Origin: Rhytidiadelphus loreus
Taxonomy: Eukaryota; Streptophyta; Bryopsida; Hypnales; Hylocomiaceae
NCBI GenBank assembly: GCA_947034895.1
Contig: OX344763.1
Span: 34,285,025 to 34,349,024, forward strand
DNA: 64,000 nucleotides
Direction: 5' to 3'
Below, piece by piece: positions 34,468 to 44,308 of this stretch. Position 1 is the first letter of the stretch. The number at the start of each line of letters is the position of its first letter. A program made the translations under genes and the position numbers. Under the pieces are notes generated by a model. It did not search any database. It was not told where the DNA came from and saw only the letters and a list, made by a program, of their open reading frames with translations.

Positions 34468-36463
34468 GCAGCTGAGCATGGTTACTATCATTAGACTTTG
34501 GGCTTAATTTGTGTTGGGTGCCCCAAAATGACTCCGACATGTATTTTTTTTTGGACACCAATTGATAAATTATTATTTGAACATTTCCACCATGTATATT
34601 TTAGGTGAGAATCCAGAGTGGTTGCTTTCAGACAAGGCTTACAATTTGGTGTAATATTAGCAATGTATTAGACCTTGACCTCAAAAAATATTTACTTATC
34701 ATCATCATCCTTACAGCGGTAGGAGACTTCGATGATTCAGTAAGAGCTTCTTTACACCAGAGGTGAGAGGGCGTGGAGAACAAAGTTTCAGTCAATGAGA
34801 GCTTCTAAAACTGAGAAGATGAAGGAATGTGACTTTATGCTGAGAAAATGAAGTGGAGTGGAGAGCACTTTTGTCCTTCGTGGCATTAAATGTGCAGAAA
34901 TTTTGAGTCATGCGTCCGGCCCATCCAAGGGTGTGCCTGACGCAAATTCCGGGGACTTCTGTTTCCAATTTTCTTTAAGTCTTGCTTCACAAGCAGGCAT
35001 AAAACGGTACTCACTCATTACAAGGAAATTGAACCCATAAAGAGGCTTTCAGTTTTCTTACAAATTTCAGTACTAATTGAAGTGAGTATGAGGTTGTCCA
35101 CATCTTCATTCCAACCACCATGTAGGACCACTGAAAGTTGATAGTGAATACTTGGCGTGCTAGCCATCCTCCATGACTAAGCCAAGAAATTGTGGAGATG
35201 GATTGGGAAATGGATTGGGTAATCATGATGAATATTTGAGTCCATTATGTGAATTTGGGCCCAATTAGTGATTGAGAAGGCTCTTTTCCACCCTAATTTT
35301 TGCAATATGAAGCGGCCCCTTCTTGAATTCATTTTTTTCCTAATGGGGCTCTTACTACACTATCTTACAAAAATAAATTAAAAAAGCTCTAACTATAGTG
35401 CACTAACCAATGTCACATGAACTAATCTGGCCTAAGGTAGGACCACACATTCCCAACTAGAGCCCCATTTCCAACATGTAGTTATTTCCAACCAAGACTA
35501 GAACAGATTTTCAATCCAAGCTTGGGATGTGTTTTTTTTCTCCTTTTCAAGGTTGGGACTAGTAAGGTCATGACATATGTCCTAAAGTAGTGAGCAAGAA
35601 AGTAGGAAGTAGTGAGTGGAAAAATAATTCTTGAATGATAAGAATTGGAAGACTTTAGATATTGGACATGGGTCCAAACCAACTTTTGGCTTCCAAAATT
35701 TATAGTAATTTCAGTTCAAGTGATAAAATTATCAAATTTTTGGCAATCTTCCTAGATTTCTATCTCTACACTTGTGAAAATATTTCCTTTGCCTTGCACT
35801 ACTCCAAACATGTCCACAATTGCTTATTTGATTGGTTATGGGTGGTTCCTCTACAACCAATTGTCACATGTACTAATCCAACCTACATTGTTGATTACAA
35901 ATTTATGAGATAACACTTTTGTCCTTCACTAGATAGTCAATGTGCCACTTATTTTCTATGTTCATTGGGTGTTTTTCCTTATTCACTAGACAATCAATAT
36001 GTTTGGTGAGTTGTCTAGTTATTAGAAGTATCTATTCAGTTAGCATGTGTATGATAGTGGTGTAGATATCTGAATTTTCAAAAACTCTTCATTTCATTTG
36101 AGATTCCCTTGAACTACCCATATAATTACACAAGAGGTCAAGGTAAGGTAGGAAGCCCATTGTTGATCTCTTGGTCAATGCAGATAACTTAGTTTCACTT
36201 ATTGTATTCACAATTTTCTTTTGGAAAAAAATGACAAGCAAACAAACATAGGGAAGATGATGACTGTCACTGAATAGTGGCTCCATATTATCACGTTTTG
36301 ATTCTGGGAACGTAGGTTGTGACATTAGAGAGCGTATGAAGGACTCTGAAGCAGGACCGCGCACCACCATCAGCAGAAGGCATCGAGATCGCACACGGGC
36401 TCTTTGCGTCACGTGGAGTCGTGTTCGTAGCAGAAGCTCGCGAGCGATCGAATCGCCTCAGCG
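34468..36463. other. Intergenic between BAHD and thioesterase genes
   Basis: No gene is supportable. A short block (ccaat..gtcacatg.actaatc..cc) is repeated in direct orientation at about 35408 and 35858. AAGGTAGGA motifs near 35434 and 36140 recall the termini of the elements at 19942-20315 and 40512-42806, but no partner end was found. Confidence 0.5.
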
Positions 36464-39404
36464 ATGGCGGCTGCGCGGTGGGTGGTCATCTGGCTGCACG
36501 GCTTGGGCGACAGCGGCCCTGCTAACGAAAGCCTCGCGTCCTTTTTCACGGCCCCTGAACTAAAGACTTGCAAGTGGCGATTCCCCAGCGCTCCCTACCA
36601 GTCCGTCTCCTGCAACGGTGAGACTGCGCCGGTCTTCCCAATTCCCTGAAATTTCCTTTGCATTTGCGTCCATTGCACTGGGAAGGTATTTGAAATTCTG
36701 TACAAGAATTGCAGTGCTCTCTAAGATACGGAATTAGGGTTTAGGGAGTAGGGTTTCGAATTTTGGCCATGCCCTGTGGAACAGTTAGCCAGCGCCGCCC
36801 TCCTCGGTCTCCTCAGTTTTCCTTTTCATTTGCGTCCATTGCACTGTGAAGGTTTGGAATATTCATCACAAGAATTGCAATGCCCTCTAAAATGTGGAAT
36901 TAGGTTTTAAGGGATAGGGTTTTGACTTTGGACCATGCCTTATGCTGAGGTGAGCCAGCGCCGGTTTCCCCAATCCCCTCACACTTCCTTTTAGTTTGCA
37001 TCCATTGCACTGGGATGGTATGGGAAATTCAGGTTAGGATGTAGAATCGGTACCCCCCTGCATTATAAACAGGAACCTCTAGATGTCTCCCGTTCAAGAT
37101 GTCTCCGTTAGGGACATCTTGCAGCGAAGGTTCCCGATTCTATATCTGTCCCCAAAATTCATGACTCGAGTCGCAAAGCTGTCTAAGATGTCGGATTAGG
37201 GTTTAGAGATTAAGGTCTTGATTTGGACCATACCTAATGCAACTGTAATTCAGCGCCGTTCTCTTCAATCCCCTCACTTTTCCTTGGAAATTTCATTACA
37301 AGAATTGCAATGCTCCAAACATTTTTGAGTGAATTTTCCTTGAAAGACAAATGGAGCTGCATCTAACCTACTATTATTCATGTCTTGGGATTCTTGTGGA
37401 ATTAGGTATGAATCCTTGAAGTCGGAATGACATAAGGCTCTAAAAGCGTCCCTTCTCTGAAATGTTCACGATTGGCTAAGATATGGAATTACGGTATAGG
37501 GATTAGGGTTTTGAATTTGGGTCTTGCCCCATTCGACAATTTCTTTGTGGTTCTCCATTGAAAGATGTGCAATTTAGAGGCAGGTTCATGATTTGCGTTG
37601 GAAGCATTGAAAGGGTGGGTTTGGCATTTGGATGGGCAGGTGGTGCGGTGATGCCATCCTGGTTCGACTTGCTGGAAATTCCTATTGTGGCGGTGAGTCT
37701 CGCCACCGCCGTCTGGTTTTCTTATGTTCGTCATCTGGATGTGTGTAAATAGTCTCCTAAGGTGAGTAGAAGATACCATTTGTGTCACTTTATGCAGATT
37801 AGGATTTGCAGGAGTTTGATCTTTGGGAGACCAGTATAGAGCTTTGGAATTTTTTTTGTGTATATGAGCCAAATCTATTGAGATCGACTTTTTTATCACC
37901 GTGTCAATATCATATGCAACTTCGACGTCGGAGGTTGTAGAGCACTGTAAGTGGCAATAGACAGCCTTATTTTCATTCGAAGGTCAGTGGCTAAAGACAT
38001 TTAGCTCACTCACGCTTTCACCCAACTTCCTAGTTGCTGTTGGTAAAAGGGGTCAGTGTAGGTGACAAGATCAGGTCCGTAATGATTTAGTACCTTACAC
38101 TTTGTGAAAGCTTCTCTTTCTTGTTTTTATTTGTGTAACTGCTACCTCGGAACTTCGATTGGAGTTTAGAGAGAATAGTGATTATGGCATGCGTAGTATT
38201 TGAGTGAGTGAAGGTAATTCTGTGAGCAGGAGTCGCCAAATGTGGATGCGGACGTCTTGAAAGCTGTTGAATCAGTACACGAAATGATTGACAAAGAAGT
38301 GGCTGCTGGAGTGAGCGCCCGTAATATCTTCTTGTGTGGTTTCAGCCAAGGAGGTAGATTTCTAATGCATAGCACTGCTTCAGATGAGTGGTCAGTGGAA
38401 CCAATTTGGAAATATCGTAATTATTGTCTTCGATGTTGAAGGGGCCTTGACTTTGGCTAGTTCCATGCTGTATCCGAAGACTCTAGCTGGAGCTGCCGTT
38501 TTTAGCGGGTGGGTTCCAATGGACAAAGCGGCATTTGCTGCGAAGATCACTCCTGCAGGCAAGCAGGTACCACTTTCGCTTACAATCTCTTATGGAAGTT
38601 GAATGTATAACAATTAAGTTTATGCCACAGTAGAGGAAAGTGGTGCCGCAGATGTGTCGCCTTAACCCGGAATTGGCCAAATGGCCAAACGAATCCGATC
38701 CATATCTATAGATGTTGAGTATAGGAAGCTTCAGGGGAAGGTAACAAAATGTACAAACAGAAGGAAGAAATTATACCCTTCATTTTCGAATGTTCGAAAT
38801 ATGTTCTGAAAGTTGCTATAAGTCGACTATTTGCTTCCAAAGTGGACTTTCTATTGTTCAGCTTAGGCACTTGCGTTAAATTTTTATTCAAATTCTTAAT
38901 CATGGTGCACTTGTTGCTATATTTCATGAGTTTGGTTTGTGTTTTGAGTACTTCTGTTTTTGACGACCAGACGCCAGTGATGTGGCTACACGGAATAGAT
39001 GATCAAGTTGTGAAGTTCAGTGCTGGACAAGCAGGCCCTCCGTTTCTGGCTCGTGCTGATGTGAAATGTGATTTTCAGGTATGAGCCGTTTGTTTTGTAT
39101 CCAGAAACTTTACTGAACCGTAGGTGTTGCGTATGCCACATAACCACAATAGTATAAGAGAGTTTCTAATAGATGTCTTCGCTATGTTTGTTAAGTCCGT
39201 ATGGTGATCGTGTTGTCGAGCTCATACTGCCATTTTTCAATGTGTAACCTTTTATGCTACCTTTTTGCGAGTAACTTGCGTTATTTCGCTTCACCAACAC
39301 CATGTCCTTGTGATGACGTGCAGGCCATTCCAGGTCTTGGGCATGGTATCGATCCTAAAGAACTATCTGCGCTCCAGCGTTGGATGAAAGAAAGATTGCA
39401 GTAA
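36464..39404 (+). CDS. Acyl-protein thioesterase / carboxylesterase (APT1/LYPLA family)
   Basis: Six exons: 36464-36617, 37640-37692, 38230-38353, 38442-38566, 38971-39078, 39324-39404. They total 645 nt, 214 residues, all in phase. Exon 1 opens with WVVIWLHGLGDSG, the oxyanion-side strand of the family. The alpha/beta-hydrolase triad is visible: nucleophile Ser108 in GFSQGG, Asp163 in HGIDDQVV and His195 in GLGHG. GAVMPSWFDLLEIP and TLASSMLYPKTLAGAAVFSGW match plant homologues. Family members are cytosolic serine hydrolases acting on S-acylated proteins or lysophospholipids. The protein is somewhat shorter than many plant homologues because the segment between the second and third conserved blocks is compact. 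Intron 1 (36618-37639) is long and repeat-structured. Confidence 0.93.
36618..37560. repeat. Tandem array, ~170-bp diverged units, in the first thioesterase intron
   Basis: Blocks in a fixed order recur: gcgccg...cccaatcccct, ttttcctt..(g/a)tttgcgtccattgcactg(g/t)gaagg, acaagaattgcaatgc, tctaaga(t)...ggaattagggttt(a)aggga, ttttga.ttggaccatgcc. Copies start near 36625, 36790, 36960, 37255 and, incomplete, 37470. The first unit begins immediately after the exon 1 donor. The third unit is interrupted by the foldback at 37039-37147. Short telomere-like gggtttaggg runs are part of the unit. Confidence 0.8.
37039..37147. mobile_element. Small foldback insertion inside the intron array
   Basis: Gatgtagaatcgg at about 37039-37051 is mirrored by ccgattctatatc at about 37134-37146, and an inner pair caagatgtc/gacatcttg lies at about 37095-37122. 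This segment is absent from the other units of the array, so it looks like an insertion into the third unit. It is too short to carry a gene. Confidence 0.5.
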
Positions 39405-39880
39405 GAGCCCATAATTCTTCTTTACTATGTACGTGCCAAGTTTGAGGTTTGCTTGATTTCAAGCATGAAGCAATTGGAAGTACATTCTTCAACATATAGC
39501 AAATTCTCAAGCAAGGTGGAAGGGTTGATGCAAGGGGGTGGAAACACAGGAAGACCATGAAACCCTGACTACTCGTAGGATTTACGCAATTTAGTAAATT
39601 GGTGCTGATATAACTTAAGTCTTCAACAGTTGTAAGAACTCCTCTGTAGATGGCAACCCAAACAAACTCAAAAGGTTGACATTCAGTGTGGAGTGTTTTG
39701 TCACGAACTGGTAAGCCATCGCTAATGCCAGAACATGCAAAGTTCTAGCAGAAAATCGTAGAATTCTTGATTGCAATTGACAGAAATTTACTGAAGGGGG
39801 GATTAATTCTTAATTCTGGAAATGTGTCTGCTCGCCCACTTTCGGATCCACCCTGTATAAATAATTTCCACTCTTCACGT
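39405..39880. other. 3' region of the thioesterase gene
   Basis: Should hold the 3' UTR. Nothing else is recognised until the 5S-like sequence. Confidence 0.5.
39856..39864 (+). promoter_or_regulatory. TATA-like element at -31 of the 5S-like gene
   Basis: TATAAATAA starts 31 bases before the first base of the 5S-like sequence. Plant 5S rDNA uses an upstream TATA-like box at about -30, so the spacing fits. Confidence 0.55.
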
Positions 39881-39886
39881 GGTGCG

Positions 39887-39991
39887 TGATGCGGTCATAC
39901 CAAGGCTACTACACCAGATCCCATCAGAACTCTGAAGTCAAGCGCCTTTGGGTCGGAATAGTACCTCCCGGGAAGTCCCGGTGCTGCATCC
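39887..39991 (+). pseudogene. 5S rRNA-like gene with an internal deletion (box C missing)
   Basis: From gatgcggtcatacc through gatcccatcagaactc, aagtcaagcgcctttgggtc, gaatagtac and gggaagtcccggtgctgcatcc the sequence follows plant 5S rRNA closely, including the pairing of its two ends. It is about 105 nt instead of about 119. After gtac the next bases are ctcccggg, so about 13 bases between two AC dinucleotides are missing. These fall in the part of the internal control region known as box C; box A and the intermediate element remain. A T7 run follows at about 40026. It is a single dispersed copy, not an array. It could also be part of a 5S-carrying retroelement such as Cassandra, but no LTR pair is seen. 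Confidence 0.88.
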
Positions 39992-40032
39992 ACTTTCCAA
40001 AAAGAATCTTTGGATCCCCAGGAACCCTTTTT

Positions 40033-40507
40033 TTCATTTCTTTCATAAGTTTTTGAGCATGAGACCTAATTTAGATTTCTATGGTTGGGCCAGTGACAAC
40101 AAACAATTGTCCTTTAGGGGATAATTGTGACATGTTTATGAAACCTTCCTTTACAGATTCTTGCCTAAAATGTGTAGTCTTTATTCATGAGAGAGATCCT
40201 AGGGTTGATTTCAAGTACTTTCAACACTTTGAAAATTTATAATTTATTCATTTTGGGTAACTAATGTTGGCTCTTTGAAAATTCATACTTTGTTCATACT
40301 TTGTCCAAAATATGCATGCTAAGAGAATTGAAAATCTCCTTTTGACTTCTAACAAGATTCAATAAAACAATAGACTCAATTGTTTATTTATTTGGTTGAT
40401 TTTAGGGGTTGTTACCTGATTTCTAGAGTGGCAAGAATTATACAAAACTATGATCACTACTCATATGAGAAGTCCATGTGACCCATGAGGGTGTTGTGCA
40501 CAATGGG
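40033..40507. other. AT-rich gap before the nested element cluster
   Basis: No gene. A half terminus cctttaggggataa near 40115 resembles the right end of TTAA-flanked elements but has no partner. Confidence 0.45.
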
Positions 40508-40640
40508 TTAAGGTAGGAGGTTCTAAAAGCACACAAGTTCTAAAATTGCCCATCTCTTCAAATGTACACTTCTTGTACATGTTTCTTTTTCATAGCTTTC
40601 AACAATGTACAAATATTGTACATTTGAGGGGTGGGTGATT

Positions 40641-41812
40641 TTAGCCCCTAAAGGACCATTGTCCTTTCGAGGGACAAATGAGATTTTGGGCAGGTACCTA
40701 TGGGCTGATATTTTTTCCTGATTTTTTGAAACTTTTTTTGAAAATAGAAATATTGATAAGCTTTGTGGGAATATAATTTTTTTTTCAATCGATGCCAAGG
40801 AACAAAATTTATGTCCAAATAAGCTTAAAACAAGGGACGGGGGCAATAAAAAATAATTTCAAAATTAAAATTTTCTTTTTTTGAATTTTTTCTCTTATAG
40901 ATTATGTTTTTGTCTACACGGGAAGCTTATATTCATTCCATTTGGTTATGTTATGAGAAAGTTATGGACAGTCTTGTTTTTTGGGCAATTACAACATTTT
41001 CTTGAAAAAAATAACCTAGAGTATTCATTTCTGAATGCAATTTTTGCAATTTTCAAAAGAAAAAAGTTTCATATGGTTTAGTTTTCTTGCTAGAACAATC
41101 TTACCATTGGGATTAGTGCATTTTAATTCCATCTAAATGATATTAGTATTTTAGATTTTCCTTCTATCTCATACCTATTTCTACTTAACAATTTTTTTAA
41201 GAATGAAATTTAAGTTTTTTTGAATTTCTTTTTTTTCCCTAGACTCTCAGCTCAATTCTTCACTATAAAGATTTAAAGCTCAAAACTTTGTAATGCAAAA
41301 AGTTTAAGTTAAAAATGTTTAAAGTCAATAAATCTACACAAAATAGTGAAATTAGGTTGCCTTAACAATTAGCTTGCCCTACTTCAAGAAAGTTACTCTA
41401 CAAGCCATCAAAGTCAACAAATGTTTCTAAAGATACTTCCATTTGTAATTATGGAGGTCCATGAGTTCCAATTACAACAATAACTAATTCAAAAGTAGTG
41501 CATTCTTGTACATTAATAGTAAATATTTAGTTAGTGTAGATTGTCAAGAAATTAGTGTGGGGCAACCTCATTTCACTATTTTGTGTAGTTCTACAATGTG
41601 CTGAAAAACTTGTTTTTTTCACTTTAAACGCAGATCCATGCGGCCAAAAATTCTGAATTTTTTTTACACATTCTCATACTAGTTAGGTGTAAGATCCTAC
41701 GGTTAGATGTAGAAAAAAATAATTTTCAATTTTTTTTTACTTTTTGCTATAGAAATGGCAAGTTTTGAGTGTTTATTGGCAGAAAAAAAGGCCTTGGTCC
41801 TTTAGGGGTTAG
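40641..41812 (-). mobile_element. TTAG-flanked TIR element, family A, inverted copy with a nested insertion
   Basis: The left end is TTAG (40641-40644) then CCCCTAAAGGACCATTGTCC; the right end is CCTTTAGGGG then TTAG (41809-41812). The reverse complement aligns along its whole length with 6949-7890. Because TTAG is not palindromic and is present in direct orientation on both sides, it reads as a 4-bp target-site duplication, not as part of the inverted repeat. Without the nested 249-bp element the copy is about 913 bp, against 934 bp for the reference copy. Confidence 0.8.
41335..41587. mobile_element. Nested 249-bp MITE with 25-bp TIRs and TA duplication
   Basis: Positions 41337-41361 (starting CACAAAATAGTGAAAT) and 41561-41585 are inverted repeats with one mismatch in 25. 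TA lies on both sides (41335-41336, 41586-41587). Removing the element and one TA restores the sequence of the homologous site at about 7176-7200, where only one TA (7185-7186) is present. A TA duplication fits Tc1/mariner-type transposases. Non-coding. Confidence 0.85.
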
Positions 41813-41974
41813 AGCCCTATGCCATTTCAACTTCAAAATTTCATAACTAATTTCACAAAGCTCCAAAAACTATGAAACCATGTGGGTTAGATGCCAATTC
41901 CACTTGTCTTTCAAGAAAAACTTATTGAAAAATGTTTCAAGAAGTTTTACCTCCCCAAAATTCAGTTTCAGCCT

Positions 41975-42781
41975 TTAACCCCTAAATGCCCAAGCCTTTT
42001 CAAGTGTGTTTTGACTATGAAAAAAGAGCATGGGCTTATAATTATCCCTATTGAAGAAAATTGTTTTTTTTCAAAATCTAACTGTATGGATGTTTAAAAA
42101 GCTTGCTTATTAGTATGCACACTAATATTGAGTGCAAAATTGCATAAGAGTTGTGAGATTATAACAAGAGAAATGTATGTTTTCTATTTTTAATATGCTG
42201 TCCCTCCCCACAATGTTTCAGAAATTTGCACATAAATTTTTTTTTGAATTGGAGGTGACATGAACAACTACAAATTGTGTTAGCACACTAAAATGCCCTT
42301 TCAAAAAACTTAATATCACTTGAAAAGCTATTAAACTCATTACACAATCCACCTTGCAATTGTTGAGATGCAATTTTCTTTTATAAGTATAAATAAAAAC
42401 AACTCCAAATCAACACTTTCTTGTTTAAATTTTCAATGGTGAAAATCATAAAAACACTTTACTCCTTCCATTGGGACCATTTTCAAAGCAAATGGATAAG
42501 TACAAGTTTTTAGATCTCAAATCAAGTGAAATTGCTCAAAGTTGGAAAATGAAGTAAAATTAGCAAGCTTTACTCCTTCACTAATGGACATATATGGCTT
42601 TGGAGACCTCTCAACAATCAAATATATACCTTTTTCAGTGAAAATGAAAGTTTTCAATAGTTAATCCTAAAAACTGCTTGAATTTTTTTTTAACCGGTCA
42701 AACGAATTTAACTGCCCACTGCAAAATAAGCCTAAAATTTCAGATTGACCATATATGGTCGCCGAGGCATTTAGGGGTTAA
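41975..42781. mobile_element. TTAA-flanked TIR element, 799 bp
   Basis: TTAA-CCCCTAAATGCC at 41975-41990 is mirrored by GGCATTTAGGGG-TTAA at 42766-42781. The interior is AT-rich and non-coding and I could not align it to family A, so it is a separate subfamily sharing the CCCCTAAA terminus. Confidence 0.75.
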
Positions 42782-42806
42782 ATGAGTGATTTATGGACCT
42801 CCTACC

Positions 42807-43335
42807 TTAACCCCTAAGCGCTCGAGCAACCATTTTATGGTCTCTGCCTGACTTTGGGCAAAATTTTCGGGCAGAAAAAAACTTTTTTTCAATTTTTTTT
42901 TTTTTTTTTCTCAAGAGATTTGATTGTCTTTCAATATGTATATTCAAAACTAAGATTGCTATGGTCAAACATAAGTTATAAGAGATATAGCACAAAGAGT
43001 CTAGAATTGGCTAGTGTTGAAAAACTTACTATTTGGGATGTTCTCATTACTAGATCTTATGCATTTTTTCACAAATCAATAGAAACTACAATTTTGACCA
43101 ATCAAAAAGAAATTCAAATGCTAAAGATAGAAATTTGGTGAATTTTTGAAGTTATATCTTCAAAATTCATTTGAAGAGAATCTAAAAATAATTTTGAAAT
43201 TTTGACCGTACGGATACTTTCTACTTTTCATGCTTCACATTATCATCTTTGATGCAAACTTCAAAAAAGTTATAGAACTTATATTTTATAATACATTTTT
43301 GTTTTGTTCAAACCCCTTGGGCTTTTAGGGGTTAA
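42807..43335. mobile_element. TTAA-flanked TIR element, 521 bp
   Basis: The left end is TTAA-CCCCTAAGCGC; the right end GGGCTTTTAGGGG-TTAA closes at 43332-43335. Termini match CCCCTAA(a)(a)GC. It shares its left TTAA with the outer element that ends at 42806. Non-coding, with a poly-T stretch near 42890-42910. Confidence 0.65.
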
Positions 43336-44308
43336 GTTAAGTTAGAGCCTTCAAACTCTTGGTTCTCAGGCTCTGCTGCCACTTGGCAAGACCACGTCTC
43401 ACTTCACAGGAAATCGATGTCTTCTTCAAAAGCAGAAAAAAATCTTCAAAAGCGTTAAGAAAATCCTCGACGGAGAATTCTAGATGTTGCTGCTTGGAGT
43501 TACTTATATCGTATAACTCCATCCGCTGGCAACCGCAAGGGGCATTTACGAAACTGTCTGTTCATGGAAAGAAATAAGCTTCTTCAGAATTTTTCTGTCA
43601 AGCACAATTATCGACATGCAGGTCTTTGCAAGTCACACAAGTAAGCTACGCAATTTGCCTACAATCTTCAACAGATTTGCAGATTTTTGAGCCGACTTCA
43701 TTCCATCACCAATGCACCAATGACTAAGGAATGGCGGGACTTGAGACCAAACAACAAGTGTAACTGACCCTTCAGCTTACAACTCGTATGTAAAATCTCG
43801 GGTGGAGGAATTTTAGATGGAATCAGCAAACAATTCATATGTAACAAGCAGCTACAGTACAAGAGGCTCTGTCCCTGTAAACACTGCATCGCTTCTCAAG
43901 CGTGATCCTACTCAAACGAAATTAGTTGAGTGCTTAGATCCTAAAGTCTAAGAGAGCATGTGTGAAAATGAGAGGAATAAAATTGTTGCGTCCTTGCACA
44001 AGGATGCGACGGAATTGATAGCACTTATAGAACAAGAGCTCCATCAAACGGACCTTGTCTGGGATTTACACAAAGGGTGCTTCCTTCTGTTTAGGGAAGA
44101 AACCGTGGTCGTTTTTCAGCCAGAAGCTGAATGGTGAAGGCTCATGAAGCCTACAATCAGTGTCGACCTTCGTCAAAATTTCAAAGCCAACTTCACTGCT
44201 CCTGGCAAAGAATGACAAAGTGCTGGACCATATCTGGCTTAGAAAACTGGTCGATTCCCCTCCCCCCCCAAATTCCATAAGGCATTTATAAATCTCACAA
44301 ATGGAGCT
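43336..44308. other. 3' region of the first pyruvate kinase gene
   Basis: Probably includes the 3' UTR of the minus-strand gene. The short frames have no recognisable domain. Confidence 0.5.

Larger units (their letters stand above)
40508..42810. mobile_element. Outer TTAA-flanked element (GGTAGGAGG termini) carrying nested insertions
   Basis: TTAA-GGTAGGAGGTTC at 40508-40523 is mirrored by GGACCTCCTACC-TTAA at 42795-42810, with 11 of 12 bases matching inside the TTAAs. The interval is 2295 bp, but removing the two elements at 40641-41812 and 41975-42781 leaves a core of about 320 bp, a normal MITE size. The pairing also continues three bases beyond TTAA, so the tetranucleotide may belong to the TIR. 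The right TTAA (42807-42810) is shared with the next element. Confidence 0.5.

Noticed and set aside
36336..36563. Frame overlapping the thioesterase start in another phase
   Set aside because: The frame starting at 36464 encodes the conserved hydrolase strand; this one does not and is Arg-rich.
39887..39991. Calling the 5S-like sequence a functional 5S rRNA gene
   Set aside because: It is about 13 bases short in the box C region, and it is a single copy outside any array.
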